A DNA stretch of 64,000 bases, taken from contig NZ_BNEL01000001.1 of the NCBI RefSeq assembly GCF_018327685.1, positions 1,178,001 through 1,242,000 of the forward strand, in the 5' to 3' direction. The position numbers and the translations under genes are program-made. The notes below the pieces were generated by a model. It was not told the origin of the DNA, ran no database searches, and saw only the letters and a program-made list of their open reading frames with translations. Within the stretch, counting starts at the first letter, position 1, and the number at the start of each line of letters is the position of its first letter. Below are positions 8,150 to 17,154 of the stretch, one piece after another. Source of the DNA: Streptomyces sp. TS71-3 (lineage in GTDB: Bacteria > Actinomycetota > Actinomycetes > Streptomycetales > Streptomycetaceae).

Positions 8150-9495
8150 GGGGGCAGATGACGGCGCCGGATCTTCCTGAGAACCACGAGCAGGAGGTGG
8201 CGGTCCAGGTTCGGCAGAGGGTGGCCGCGCGTCTCGCAGCGTATGCGGGCGAGCGCGAACGTGCCGGGCTGCCGACCGAGGACGAGACGGCGCGGCGCGT
8301 CACCGTGGGGCGCCTGCTGGCCGAGGAACTCGGGAGGCAGCGGCGGCTCTCCCTGGCTGAGGGCAAGCCGATCCTCGATCCTCGGGCCGAGGAGCGGATC
8401 TCGCAGACGGTCAGGGACGCGCTCTTCGGCAGTGGCAGCCTGGAACGGCTCCTGGCCGACCGGTCGATCGAGAACATCTGCGTCAACGGCTGCGACGTCG
8501 TCTGGGTCAAGGACGCGGACGGTAGGTGGCGGCGCGAGAATCCCGTGGCCGCCTCGGATGTCGAGCTGGTGGAGCTGGTCCGTGCGCTGGGAGGCCGGGC
8601 GGAGGGGGAGGAGCGGCGTTTCGATCGTGGTGTGCCCCGGCTGAATCTGCGCCTGGCTGACGGCTCCCGGTTGTTCGCGGTGATGGCGGTGACCGGCCGG
8701 GTGTCGCTGACCATCCGCCGCCACCGTTTCCCGGCAGCTTCGATGAGCGAACTGGTCCGGCTGGGAGTGTGCGACGGGCAACTCGCCGCGTTCCTGACCG
8801 CCCTGGTACGGGCTCGCAAGAACATCGTCATCGGCGGCGGCACCAACGTCGGCAAGACCACCGTGCTGCGGGCCTTCGCGCACGAGATCCCGCCGGAAGA
8901 GCGGCTCGTGACGATCGAGGACACCTTCGAGCTGGGCCTGAACGCCGATGCTGCGGCGCACCCGAACGTGGTGGCCATGCAGGCGCGCGAGCCGAACATC
9001 GAGGGACAGGGCGGCATCGACCAGGCCGAGCTGGTGCGCTGGGGCCTGCGTATGTCCCCGGACAGGGTGATCGTGGGGGAGATCCGCGGTGCCGAGGTCA
9101 TCCCGATGTGCAACGCGATGAGCCAGGGCAACGACGGCTCCCTGTCGACCATCCATGCCTCCAGCTCCCGGGGCGTGTTCACCAAGATCGCCTCGTATGC
9201 AGCGCAGTCGCCGGAGCGGCTCACGCTGGAGGCGACGAACCTGATGGTGGCCTCCGCGGTCCACTTCGTCGTGCACCTCGGCTGGGACAGAGCCGGTCGC
9301 CGGGTCGTCAGCTCGGTGCGCGAGGTGATCGACGCCGACGGGGCTCAGATCGTCTCCAACGAGGTCTACGTGCCGGGCCCGACCGGTCGGGCCGTCCCCG
9401 GAGCGCCGCTCCGCGGCAACACTCTGGAGGATCTCGTCGCGGTGGGCTTCGACATCCAGTTCCCCGCAACCGCTCAGCCCTGGGGGAGGCCATGA
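8146..9495 (+). CDS. cpaF: CpaF/TadA-type secretion ATPase
   Basis: A 449-residue hexameric type II/IV secretion ATPase of the CpaF family. The N-terminal helical region runs to about 110; the domain LLADRSIENICVNGCDVVWV follows. Walker A GGGTNVGKTT lies near residue 230, an Asp box (TIEDTFELGL) near 262, and Walker B with the GEIRGAE motif near 305-317; the His-box region (GNDGSLSTIHASSSRGV) follows. It powers Flp pilin assembly at the cytoplasmic membrane. Start ATG 8146 overlaps the tadZ stop; the gene ends by ATGA overlap with tadB. All expected nucleotide-binding motifs are intact. Confidence 0.93.
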   Translation: MRGQMTAPDLPENHEQEVAVQVRQRVAARLAAYAGERERAGLPTEDETARRVTVGRLLAEELGRQRRLSLAEGKPILDPRAEERISQTVRDALFGSGSLERLLADRSIENICVNGCDVVWVKDADGRWRRENPVAASDVELVELVRALGGRAEGEERRFDRGVPRLNLRLADGSRLFAVMAVTGRVSLTIRRHRFPAASMSELVRLGVCDGQLAAFLTALVRARKNIVIGGGTNVGKTTVLRAFAHEIPPEERLVTIEDTFELGLNADAAAHPNVVAMQAREPNIEGQGGIDQAELVRWGLRMSPDRVIVGEIRGAEVIPMCNAMSQGNDGSLSTIHASSSRGVFTKIASYAAQSPERLTLEATNLMVASAVHFVVHLGWDRAGRRVVSSVREVIDADGAQIVSNEVYVPGPTGRAVPGAPLRGNTLEDLVAVGFDIQFPATAQPWGRP

Positions 9496-10406
9496 GTGAC
9501 CTCTTGGGGCCGGGCGACTGGACGGGGAGCGCTCTGGCCTTCGGGACTGTCTTCGGACTGGGCCTGGTGGCCGTCGGCTACGGAGTCGTGCGCCGCGGGG
9601 TACCGGAGGAGGGCCCCCACTGGTGGGGCCGTCTGCTGGCCCAGATGCCCAGGGACTGGACGGTACGGCGCGTGGCGATCGCGGTGACGGCCGCAGTCGT
9701 CACGGGCGCGTTGACCGGTTGGCCTGTGGCGATCCCGCTGACCTTGGCGGCTGTGCTCACCCTCCCGGGACTGCTCGGCCCCGATCGGAATGCCGCACAG
9801 CGCACGGAGCGCATGGAGGCGCTGGCCCTGTGGACGGAGATGCTGCGCGACACGCTGTCCGCAGCTGCCGGGCTGGAGCAGGCTCTGCTGGCGACCGCCG
9901 ACATCGGACCGCCAGCGTTGGCGTCGGAGATGCGCCGGCTTGCCGCGCGTGTGCGATCGGGAGCACCTCTCTTGGGTGCACTGCGCATGTTCGCCGAGGA
10001 CGTGGCTGATCCACTGGGAGATGTGGTGGTCGCGGCGCTGGTGATGGCCGCTGAGCAGCAGGCCCGGCATCTTGCCCCGCTGCTGGGAGAGTTGGCCGAG
10101 GCGGTGCGCGAGCAGGTGGCCATGCGGCAGCGCATCGACGCCGGACGGGCCAGCGTGCGTACAGGCGTGCGCGTGACGGTGATCGTCACCGTGGGCATGG
10201 CGGCGGGACTGGTGATCTTCAACCGTGCCTACATGTATCCGTTCGACACGTTGGCCGGGCAGGTCGTCCTCGCCGTTGTGGGTGTCCTGTTCGCTGTGAG
10301 CTTCGCCTCGATGGCGACGATCGGGCGCATCGAGGATCCGGTACGTCTGATTGGGCCCGCTGCTGGATCGGCGGCAGGGCCTCGCAAGTCGAGGAGTGCT
10401 CGGTGA
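9492..10406 (+). CDS. tadB: TadB-like type II secretion system F-family protein
   Basis: A 304-residue membrane protein with helices at about 12-32, 60-95, 225-245 and 255-280, and between them a soluble helical bundle (MEALALWTEMLRDTLSAAAG, LEQALLATADIGPPALASEM) characteristic of the GspF/TadB fold. It forms the inner-membrane platform with TadC on which the CpaF ATPase acts. Start and stop overlap both neighbours by 4 nt. Confidence 0.87.
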   Translation: MSDLLGPGDWTGSALAFGTVFGLGLVAVGYGVVRRGVPEEGPHWWGRLLAQMPRDWTVRRVAIAVTAAVVTGALTGWPVAIPLTLAAVLTLPGLLGPDRNAAQRTERMEALALWTEMLRDTLSAAAGLEQALLATADIGPPALASEMRRLAARVRSGAPLLGALRMFAEDVADPLGDVVVAALVMAAEQQARHLAPLLGELAEAVREQVAMRQRIDAGRASVRTGVRVTVIVTVGMAAGLVIFNRAYMYPFDTLAGQVVLAVVGVLFAVSFASMATIGRIEDPVRLIGPAAGSAAGPRKSRSAR

Positions 10407-11305
10407 TCGTCATGCTGCTGGGCGCCCTGTTCGGTGCCGGCGGGGTCGCCGTCGTGTACGGCCTTCGCCCTCCGGGCCCCGCGCTCGCCGCCATCCTGGC
10501 CAACCTCGGCGAGAGCACGTCCGTTCCTGCCATGCACCTGTCCGCGCTTGAGGGTGACCACAGCGCGTGGATCACCAGGCTGGGCAGCCGCGTTGCCCCA
10601 CTGGGACGCCTACTGGGCTTCCCGACCAGCGCTCTGCGCGCCGATCTGCGGGTGTGCGAAACGGGCCAGGAGCAGCATCTTGCCAGCAAGGTGGTCTACG
10701 GCACGATCGGCCTGTGCACTCCCTGGGCGGCGGCATTGCTCCTGTGGGTAGCGGCGGGCATCGCGGGCTGGGAGCTTCCGGTGGCCGTCTCGCTGGCCCT
10801 TGCCGTCTCGCTGTTCTTCGTTCCCGACCTGACGCTGCGCAGGAGGGCCGCACGGCGGCGAAGCGAGATGCGCCACACGTTGAGTCTCGTTCTCGATCTG
10901 ATGGTGATCGCGCTGGCCGGTGGCGCTGGCCTTCATCAGGCCGTGGTCCAAGCTGTCGCCGCACCGCACGGCTGGGCCGGGGCGAGATTGAGGCATGCCT
11001 TGCACGTCGCACAGCTCACCCGCTCGAGTCCCTGGGCCCAGCTAGGGGACCTCGGGCGGGAACTCGCCGTTGGTGACCTTGCCGAGCTCGCCCTTGCCGT
11101 GAACCTCGCGGGCAGCGAGGGAGCGAAGATCCGCGGCTCGCTCGCGGCGAAGGCCAGGGCGATGCGGCGACGCAGGATCTCGGAAGCGGACGGCGCCGCT
11201 CAAGCGGCCACCGAGCAGATGTCGCTGCCCGTCGTCGGGCTGTTCGCCGCCTTCCTGCTGCTGATCGGCTATCCGGCCCTCGCTCACGTCACCTACATCA
11301 CCTGA
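10403..11305 (+). CDS. tadC: TadC-like type II secretion system F-family protein
   Basis: A 300-residue membrane protein. An N-terminal helix (IVMLLGALFGAGGVAVVYGL) is followed by a pair near 100-135 (GTIGLCTPWAAALLLWVAAG) and a C-terminal helix (VVGLFAAFLLLIGYPALAHV). The GspF-like cytosolic segment contains LVLDLMVIALAGGAGLHQAV and GDLAELALAVNLAGSEGAKI. Together with TadB it makes the pilus platform. GTG 10403 overlaps the tadB stop. There is a 46-nt gap to the pilin-like gene downstream. Confidence 0.87.
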   Translation: MIVMLLGALFGAGGVAVVYGLRPPGPALAAILANLGESTSVPAMHLSALEGDHSAWITRLGSRVAPLGRLLGFPTSALRADLRVCETGQEQHLASKVVYGTIGLCTPWAAALLLWVAAGIAGWELPVAVSLALAVSLFFVPDLTLRRRAARRRSEMRHTLSLVLDLMVIALAGGAGLHQAVVQAVAAPHGWAGARLRHALHVAQLTRSSPWAQLGDLGRELAVGDLAELALAVNLAGSEGAKIRGSLAAKARAMRRRRISEADGAAQAATEQMSLPVVGLFAAFLLLIGYPALAHVTYIT

Positions 11306-11351
11306 CATACGGCACTTCATGCCCAAAGATCTGAGAAAGAGGTCCCCTGTC

Positions 11352-11543
11352 ATGTTCCTGAACCGCTCCCTGGCCCGCGTGCGCGAGCACCTGGCGGAAG
11401 TCCGCAGGCACGTACGCGGCGATGCCGGCTACACCACCGAGACCGTCCTGATCACCGCCCTGCTCGCCATCCTCGGCTTGACCGTGGTCGGCATCATCAC
11501 CGCCAAGGTCGTCTCCAAGGCCCACGGCATCGACCTGGGATAG
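11352..11543 (+). CDS. Flp-pilin-like small protein
   Basis: A 63-residue protein with a charged N-terminus (RSLARVREHLAEVRRHVRGD), then AGYTTETVLITALLAILGLT, a hydrophobic helix with a glutamate 4-5 residues after the Gly/Ala step as in type IV/Flp prepilins. It is probably the structural pilin or a minor pilin, processed by a prepilin peptidase that is not in this window. ATG 11352 is preferred over 11319 because AAAGAGG precedes it by 9 nt, and the upstream ATG has no Shine-Dalgarno sequence. It sits between tadC and two TadE-type genes. Confidence 0.7.
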   Translation: MFLNRSLARVREHLAEVRRHVRGDAGYTTETVLITALLAILGLTVVGIITAKVVSKAHGIDLG

Positions 11544-11546
11544 CCG

Positions 11547-11960
11547 ATGACCGCACACCTTCGCTTGCTGGGTACCGATCGCGGAGCGGCGAGCTTCCAA
11601 CTCGTGCTCATCGTCCCGGTACTGCTGATGTTCGCACTCCTGGTCGTGCAGTTCGCCCTGCTCTGGCACGCCCGGCACATCGCCGAGTACTCCGCTCGTC
11701 GGGCCCTGTCGGCAGTCCGTGTGGAAGGAGGCACGGCGGCGGAGGGCCGGGCGCAGGCCCAGCGCAGCCTGGCAGCGCTCGGCAGCGACGTGATGACCTC
11801 CTCTTTCGTCTCTACGGAGCGCACCGCCACGCGCACCACCGTGCGTGTGGAAGGCACTGTGGTGCGTGTGCTCCCGGTCCCGGGACTGGCACTGCACGTG
11901 GCCGGCACTGCCTCCGGAAGTACCGAGCGGACGACGGATCCTGGCGGAGGCCGGCCGTGA
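11547..11960 (+). CDS. tadE: TadE-like minor pilin
   Basis: A 137-residue protein with the TadE signature: DRGAASFQLVLIVPVLLMFA (prepilin-like hydrophobic helix after a charged, Gly-containing start), then LLVVQFALLWHARHIAEYSA. The rest is a beta-rich exported domain. TadE pseudopilins prime or cap Flp fibres. It starts 3 nt after the pilin-like gene and overlaps the next gene by 4 nt (GTGA). Confidence 0.82.
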   Translation: MTAHLRLLGTDRGAASFQLVLIVPVLLMFALLVVQFALLWHARHIAEYSARRALSAVRVEGGTAAEGRAQAQRSLAALGSDVMTSSFVSTERTATRTTVRVEGTVVRVLPVPGLALHVAGTASGSTERTTDPGGGRP

Positions 11961-12400
11961 CCGCCGGGACGGTACGACGACGCCGTTCGCTCGTCCATGC
12001 GGAGAAGGGCTCGGCGTCGGTCGAGCTGGTGCTCGTCACACCGCTACTCGTCCTGCTCCTCCTGGTGGTGGTCGCACTCGGGCGGCTCGCCGATGCCCGC
12101 CTGATCGTGGGGGATGCAGCCCACCAGGCCGCCCGAGCAGCCTCCTTGGCCCGCACCGAGGGGGAGGCTCGGGTACAGGCGCAGCTCGTAGTGAGCACTG
12201 CCTTGGACCAGGCGGGAGCATCCTGCGCGCGTCTTCGCCTTCAGGTCGTCACCGCTGGGCTTGCCCCGGGCGCCTCCGTGACCGCCCGGGTCTCGTGCAC
12301 AGCCGACCTGGGGGATCTCACACGCACCGGGATCCCGGGCCGGATCACCCTCGAGGAGACGGCTATCTCCGTCGTCGACACCTTCCGGGGCAGTCCATGA
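11957..12400 (+). CDS. TadE-like minor pilin (second copy)
   Basis: A 147-residue TadE-family protein: basic start, then AEKGSASVELVLVTPLLVLL with the canonical glutamate in the hydrophobic helix, and GRLADARLIVGDAAHQAARA after it. Two cysteines (CARLRLQVV and VSCTADLG) could form a disulfide outside the cell. It is coupled to both neighbours by 4-nt overlaps. Likely a second pseudopilin of the same machine; TadE and TadF are not clearly distinguishable here. Confidence 0.8.
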   Translation: MTAGTVRRRRSLVHAEKGSASVELVLVTPLLVLLLLVVVALGRLADARLIVGDAAHQAARAASLARTEGEARVQAQLVVSTALDQAGASCARLRLQVVTAGLAPGASVTARVSCTADLGDLTRTGIPGRITLEETAISVVDTFRGSP

Positions 12401-12846
12401 AGCAGCGCGCACCAGCGGCTCGATCGAGGATCCGAGGAGTACTCAGGGCAGGGGAAGACCGGGGGCAGACCACTGCGTTCGCGATCGGCGTCTTCGCCGC
12501 GTTGTGGCTGTTCGCAGGGATCGTCGTCGACGGCGGGCTTGCCCTGGCCGGCAAGGCGCGGGCCCTGGACGTGGCGCAGGAAGCGGCCCGGGTGGGCGCA
12601 CAGCAAGTAGACCTGGGCCAACTACGACGCGAGGGCCGTATCCGGCTCGTGCCCGAACAGGCTGCGACGGCGGCCGAGGACTACGTCGCTTCCACCGGGG
12701 ACAGCGGGTCTGTCTCCGTGAAGGGGGAGGCGCTGACCGTGCGGGTCGCTCACGCCCAGCGCACCCAGGTGCTGCGACTCATCGGCCTGCGCACCCTCAC
12801 TGTGCACGCCGGTGCGACTGCCCATGCCGAACACGTCACTCCGTGA
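12397..12846 (+). CDS. TadG-like pilus-assembly protein
   Basis: A 149-residue protein: a basic N-terminus, EDRGQTTAFAIGVFAALWLF as a prepilin-like helix, then VVDGGLALAGKARALDVAQE AARVGAQQ, the segment seen at the start of TadG-like proteins. It is much shorter than full-length TadG and has no VWA domain, as is usual for these short Streptomyces versions. The exported region ends TVHAGATAHAEHV. ATG 12397 overlaps the previous stop. It closes the pilin block, 47 nt before the LysM/BTAD gene. Confidence 0.75.
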   Translation: MKQRAPAARSRIRGVLRAGEDRGQTTAFAIGVFAALWLFAGIVVDGGLALAGKARALDVAQEAARVGAQQVDLGQLRREGRIRLVPEQAATAAEDYVASTGDSGSVSVKGEALTVRVAHAQRTQVLRLIGLRTLTVHAGATAHAEHVTP

Positions 12847-12893
12847 GAAACCGCTCCGCTGACCAGCACGAAGATCAGAAGGCGAAAGCGACG

Positions 12894-15653
12894 ATGCAAT
12901 CTGTTCCTCAGCTACGCCTGCGTCTGAGCGCGGCGCTCACGGCGCTCGGCACCTTGGCCGTCACCCTGACGCTCCTGGGCGGTGTGCCCTACCTGCTGGG
13001 GCGAGCCACCGGTTTTCCGTGGCCGGAACATGTGACGTCCCTGGAGGAATTCGTCCGGCGGCTGGCCGAGCCGGTCAGCGATCCTTTGATGATCGACCTG
13101 CTTGCCGTGGTGGGGTGGGTGAGCTGGGCCGCCTTCGCCGTGACGGTGATCCGTGAGATCTGCTGGTACACGCTCCACCTCCCGCAGCTTCTGCGTGATC
13201 GCCGTACCCACCACGACCACGTCGCCCTGCTGTCCGCGAGGGCGACGCTGGCGGCGTTGTGCATCGGCACCCTCGTCGTCGCCCTGATCAGCATGTGCCG
13301 CCCCGAAACGGCTCGCGTCGAGTCGTCCGATTCGCTCGGTGACGCAGGCACACGCACCGTCGGGACCGCACCCCTTGTCCCTGACCCGAGCGGGCATGCT
13401 GTTTCCCTCGCCGTCTCTGCGAGGCCCACTGCCCAGAACCCGGGCAGTGATCTTGCCGCCTGGACTCTCGGGACGCCTGACCGGAGCGATGCCGTGCGGC
13501 ACGTGGACTACACCGTTGTCGACGATGACACCCTCTGGGGCATCGCCGACAGGGAGATGGGCGATGCCTTGAAATGGCCTCGCATCTACGCGCTGAACAC
13601 GAACCGGATCCAGGATGACGGAGGCCGGCTCGACGATCCGGACCTCATCAAGCCCGGCTGGCGTCTGACCATCCCCGTCGACCAGGCCTCGATCCAGCCG
13701 CCGGCCCCGAGCCGGGAGGCCACGCACCCTCCCTCGGGCACCGAGGAGGGCCACCACACCAGCAGTTCCCAGCCGTCCGACCAGCCTGAGCACCCGGACA
13801 GATCCGCGGCCCGGACGCCGGACACACCCCCGCCCGCGTCTCTAGACCTTGGTCAGGCAGGCCTGATCGGCATCACGACCGCAGCGGGCCTCCTGGCCGC
13901 GCGCCGCTACTGGTACGCGCACCGCAGACGGCACCAGCCCGACACCCACGACCGAGCACCCGCATTGAGTCCCCTGGTCGACAAGGCCGCACAAGCTGCC
14001 CTGGCAGCCGACCGACCTCGGCCCGCTGCCGACACCGACGCCCTGGTGACCCACAGGCCGGCGCCGCAGAGGCCCCGCGACCCGGACACGGTCACCATCG
14101 GCGTCCGCCACGGCGTTGAAGTGCCACTCGACGAACTGGCCGTGGCCGGAGGCTGCGCCTGGACTGGCCCCGGGGCCATGAGCGCAGCCCGTGCCCTTCT
14201 CGTCGGCATCCTCGCCGCCGCCGAGCGGCAGCGGCCCGGCCTGCCGAGCATCACGACGGTCGTGACCCGGGCTCTCGGCGACCGCCTGCTTCCCGGTCTG
14301 CCCAGCTCCTTCACGGCCCTTACCCAGAGCGGGGACATTGCTGAGGCCATCCGGACGGTAGAGCAGCATCTGATCGCCCATGCTCGCCGCCACATCGAAA
14401 GCGGCACCCCTGCCGTTGCTGGTGCCGTGCCGACCTCGCACTCGGCTCCCGCACACACACCAGGCACCCTGCTGCTGCTCGCCGAGCCGGCCGCGGTCCA
14501 CAACGGACAACTCCAGGCACTCGCTGCCCGCAGCCGCCCCGGAGAACTGATCGTCCTCGCTCTCAACGTCCCGTTGCCCGGTGCCGCCGGTTGGCAGGTC
14601 ACCGAGGACGGCATGACCACTCGCACTGGCGGAAACGAGAGGGACCGGGACGACCTGCGGCTTTTTCAGATCACCCTTGATGCAGGCGTGGAAATGACCA
14701 CGGTCCTCCTCGCGGCACACGAGCCAAGCCCGTCCGCGTCTCCACCGCCGAGCTCCTTCGCACCGCCCGCTGCGGACTCGACTCCGGAGCATGACGGTGA
14801 GGGAAGCTCCGGCAAGGCACCAGCCGGCGCCGCGACGATCCGCACCCGCGACGACGAGGCGCCTCGCTCCGCGCAGACCAAGCCGGTCCGCCTTCAGGTT
14901 CTCGGGCCCATCACGATCCACGTTCGCGGTCACCAGGAACCCGTCGGGACCAATCTACGGAGCGAAGTTCATGAGTTTCTGGCTCTGCTCGCTGCCCACC
15001 CTGCCGGGCTCCTCGCCCACGACATCGCTGACAAACTTGACCTCGACCTGACCAGTGAGTCGAATGGCTTGAAGAACCTGCGTAGAGCTGTACGGCGCGC
15101 CCTACGGGCCGCTACAGGCGTCACGACGCAAGAATTCGTCCTCCTTCAAGGAGAGCTCCATAAACTCCACCCGAAGCTTGTAGAAACCGACGTAACCGAT
15201 TTCAGTGAATACTTGAAAAAGGCGACATCAGCACTCGACGCGAAAGACGACCAGAGCAGTGCGCTGGTCGCGGCACGAGAAGCTGTGGCTCTCTACCGGG
15301 GGCCCTTCGCCCAGGGCAGCGACTACCTGTGGGCCGAGACAATCCGCGAACACCTCGCCACCCAGGCCATCGACTGCGCCCTTCGCCTGGCCCGCCAGGC
15401 CGAGCACACCGAAAAGGTCTCAGACGAGCAGGCAGCCATTCTGGCTCTGCTGGAGCACCTGGGCGCCATCCACCCGGACCACGAACGACTCGTCCAGCAC
15501 ACCATCCGCCTCTACCAGGACGCCGGCCGCCACGATGCCGCCCGGCACGCTTACGCCCGACTCGAACGACACCTGGCCAGCCTTGACCTCGAACCCGAGC
15601 CGGCCACCAGGAGCCTCATCAAGCCCGGCCCCGGCCCACGCCTGACCCCATAG
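12894..15653 (+). CDS. Membrane LysM/BTAD-domain transcriptional regulator
   Basis: A 919-residue protein. TM helices lie near residues 12-35, 65-87 and 108-128. A LysM-type domain spans about 203-258 (VDYTVVDDDTLWGIADREMG ... IKPGWRLTIP), followed by a Pro/Ser-rich linker and a hydrophobic segment near 318-340. The C-terminus carries a winged-helix region near 666-740 (VRLQVLGPITIHVRG) and a BTAD helical domain to the end (ALVAAREAVALYRGPFAQGS, HDAARHAYARLERHLA), as in SARP-type activators. ATG 12894 follows AGAAGG. The combination of envelope-sensing and DNA-binding parts at the end of the Tad operon suggests a membrane-tethered regulator of pilus genes; that role is inference. Confidence 0.82.
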   Translation: MQSVPQLRLRLSAALTALGTLAVTLTLLGGVPYLLGRATGFPWPEHVTSLEEFVRRLAEPVSDPLMIDLLAVVGWVSWAAFAVTVIREICWYTLHLPQLLRDRRTHHDHVALLSARATLAALCIGTLVVALISMCRPETARVESSDSLGDAGTRTVGTAPLVPDPSGHAVSLAVSARPTAQNPGSDLAAWTLGTPDRSDAVRHVDYTVVDDDTLWGIADREMGDALKWPRIYALNTNRIQDDGGRLDDPDLIKPGWRLTIPVDQASIQPPAPSREATHPPSGTEEGHHTSSSQPSDQPEHPDRSAARTPDTPPPASLDLGQAGLIGITTAAGLLAARRYWYAHRRRHQPDTHDRAPALSPLVDKAAQAALAADRPRPAADTDALVTHRPAPQRPRDPDTVTIGVRHGVEVPLDELAVAGGCAWTGPGAMSAARALLVGILAAAERQRPGLPSITTVVTRALGDRLLPGLPSSFTALTQSGDIAEAIRTVEQHLIAHARRHIESGTPAVAGAVPTSHSAPAHTPGTLLLLAEPAAVHNGQLQALAARSRPGELIVLALNVPLPGAAGWQVTEDGMTTRTGGNERDRDDLRLFQITLDAGVEMTTVLLAAHEPSPSASPPPSSFAPPAADSTPEHDGEGSSGKAPAGAATIRTRDDEAPRSAQTKPVRLQVLGPITIHVRGHQEPVGTNLRSEVHEFLALLAAHPAGLLAHDIADKLDLDLTSESNGLKNLRRAVRRALRAATGVTTQEFVLLQGELHKLHPKLVETDVTDFSEYLKKATSALDAKDDQSSALVAAREAVALYRGPFAQGSDYLWAETIREHLATQAIDCALRLARQAEHTEKVSDEQAAILALLEHLGAIHPDHERLVQHTIRLYQDAGRHDAARHAYARLERHLASLDLEPEPATRSLIKPGPGPRLTP

Positions 15654-15996
15654 GGGGGACGACTTGTGGCCGTAACGCCGTCAGCTCGCGCACCAGTGGC
15701 TCGTTGGCGCTTCCCCCGTCGAACCAGCCGTCGAGTCAGCCGTCGTGTCTATGTGCGCCCTTGGATGCGACGCCCCTGCTCGGGGCTGAAGCGCAGGTCA
15801 CGGCCGCAACGAGCCACCGGCGCGCGGGGGCGACTGTATTTCTGTGCAGAGGAGCTTCCCGATCTACTGATCACGTCCCGCCCGGCCCCAGGCACTTACC
15901 GACGCTGCGTCACCTCGGCTGTTTCCTGCATCTTCCAGTTCGTTTCCCACCTCCTACTCATAGGTGAAAGGCGGCACCGAGGCGTAGCCGCAGGTG
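15654..15996. other. No supportable gene between the Tad operon and the tandem repeat
   Basis: Open frames exist here but are Arg-rich with no recognisable domain, and run on into the tandem repeat. I see no promoter or RNA gene. The stretch 16375-16651 after the repeat is likewise without a convincing gene; it becomes AT-richer toward 16650. Confidence 0.5.
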
Positions 15997-16374
15997 CCGC
16001 CGTGCCGGGACCGCCGTGCCGGGACCGCCGTGCCGGGACCGCCGTGCCGGGACCGCCGTGCCGGGACCGCCGTGCCGGGACCGCCGTGCCGGGACCGCCG
16101 TGCCGGGACCGCCGTGCCGGGACCGCCGTGCCGGGACCGCCGTGCCGGGACCGCCGTGCCGGGACCGCCGTGCCGGGACCGCCGTGCCGGGACCGCCGTG
16201 CCGGGACCGCCGTGCCGGGACCGCCGTGCCGGGACCGCCGTGCCGGGACCGCCGTGCCGGGACCGCCGTGCCGGGACCGCCGTGCCGGGACCGCCGTGCC
16301 GGGACCGCCGTGCCGGGACCGCCGTGCCGGGACCGCCGTGCCGGGACCGCCGTGCCGGGACCGCCGTGCCGGGA
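15997..16374. repeat. Perfect tandem repeat, 27 x 14 bp
   Basis: The unit CCGCCGTGCCGGGA is repeated 27 times with no mismatch (378 bp). Because 14 is not a multiple of 3, all frames read a 14-residue period (42 nt), so long frames on both strands through it are artefacts of the missing stop codons. The perfect identity indicates recent expansion or ongoing homogenisation. It lies at the junction between the Tad operon and the element-like region. Confidence 0.95.
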
Positions 16375-16651
16375 CCGGGTGGCGGCGCGCCGAATGTCGG
16401 TGCGGTTGGTTCCTTGGAATCGGTCGTGTCCACGGCCCGCGACGACGCCTTGGGTCGTGCTCTCGGAATTCTTCCTGATTTCCCGTCGTGAATTGGTGGG
16501 AACTCCAGCATTATCAAGCCGGAATTCCGCTTCGAGAATTCCTGGATCGAGCTATATTTAAGTTGTTCCCGGAAAGGGAAAAGGGAATCGGGGAAACATC
16601 AGGCGAGTTCAAGCTTGAATGTGTTTCCGCGTGCACAAGAGAGGTGTCGCC

Positions 16652-16951
16652 ATGGATGATCGCACACGAACAGTGAATGCGGTACAACTCCGGCAATCAG
16701 ACGCGCTGAACTGGATCACGTTCCAGACCGTGATCTGTCGGGACGAGTGGGTTGAGTTCGGCTTCGGCGAGTTCGGACAGCCGGTGACATTTTCCGGAGT
16801 GCTGATGGCGGTTGAGAACGGGCAGACTCTGAGCCGAAGTTGGTCACGAGTATGGGTTTCCCAGTGGGCCCCTGCCACCGGGAAGAGTATCGATATCACG
16901 AGCGTGCTTGGCGGTCACTGTACGGTCACCATTACCGAACTCGAAGACTGA
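16652..16951 (+). CDS. Small hypothetical protein
   Basis: A 99-residue protein beginning MDDRTRTVNAVQLRQSDALN; AGAGAGG lies 7 nt before ATG 16652. It alternates aromatic and beta-strand-like segments (WITFQTVICRDEWVEFGFGE, SRSWSRVWVSQW) and ends HCTVTITELED. No signal peptide, membrane segment or motif is recognised. It is the first gene after the tandem repeat. An inverted repeat follows it at 16975-17033. Confidence 0.55.
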   Translation: MDDRTRTVNAVQLRQSDALNWITFQTVICRDEWVEFGFGEFGQPVTFSGVLMAVENGQTLSRSWSRVWVSQWAPATGKSIDITSVLGGHCTVTITELED

Positions 16952-16974
16952 ACCCGGCCCCGAATCGAATGTGC

Positions 16975-17033
16975 CACCCAGGGCGGTCAAGACTGCTGCT
17001 AGGACCCGCTTGGCGTCAGTCACGCCCTGGGTG
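16975..17033. repeat. 11-bp inverted repeat with 37-nt spacer
   Basis: CACCCAGGGCG (16975-16985) is perfectly complementary to CGCCCTGGGTG (17023-17033). It lies just after the stop at 16951 and could terminate transcription or be a protein-binding site; the long spacer favours a binding site or recombination site over a simple terminator. Confidence 0.5.
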
Positions 17034-17154
17034 AGCACGACGGGCGAGCAGTTCGGAACTTATGGCCTGAAGCTCTGCTTGCCAAAAAACGAGAAATCGA
17101 GCGACAGGTGAAGTGTGCCTCGTGAAGGCACGCGAAATTTGAGAGAGGAGAGAA

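Noticed and set aside
7828..9276. Minus-strand frames of about 460-480 codons opposite the CpaF gene
   Set aside because: Shadow frames; the plus strand has a complete CpaF ATPase with all motifs.
15666..16561. Four long open frames through the 14-bp tandem repeat
   Set aside because: Every frame of the repeat lacks stops, so openness is not evidence of coding; products are low-complexity and no start has support.
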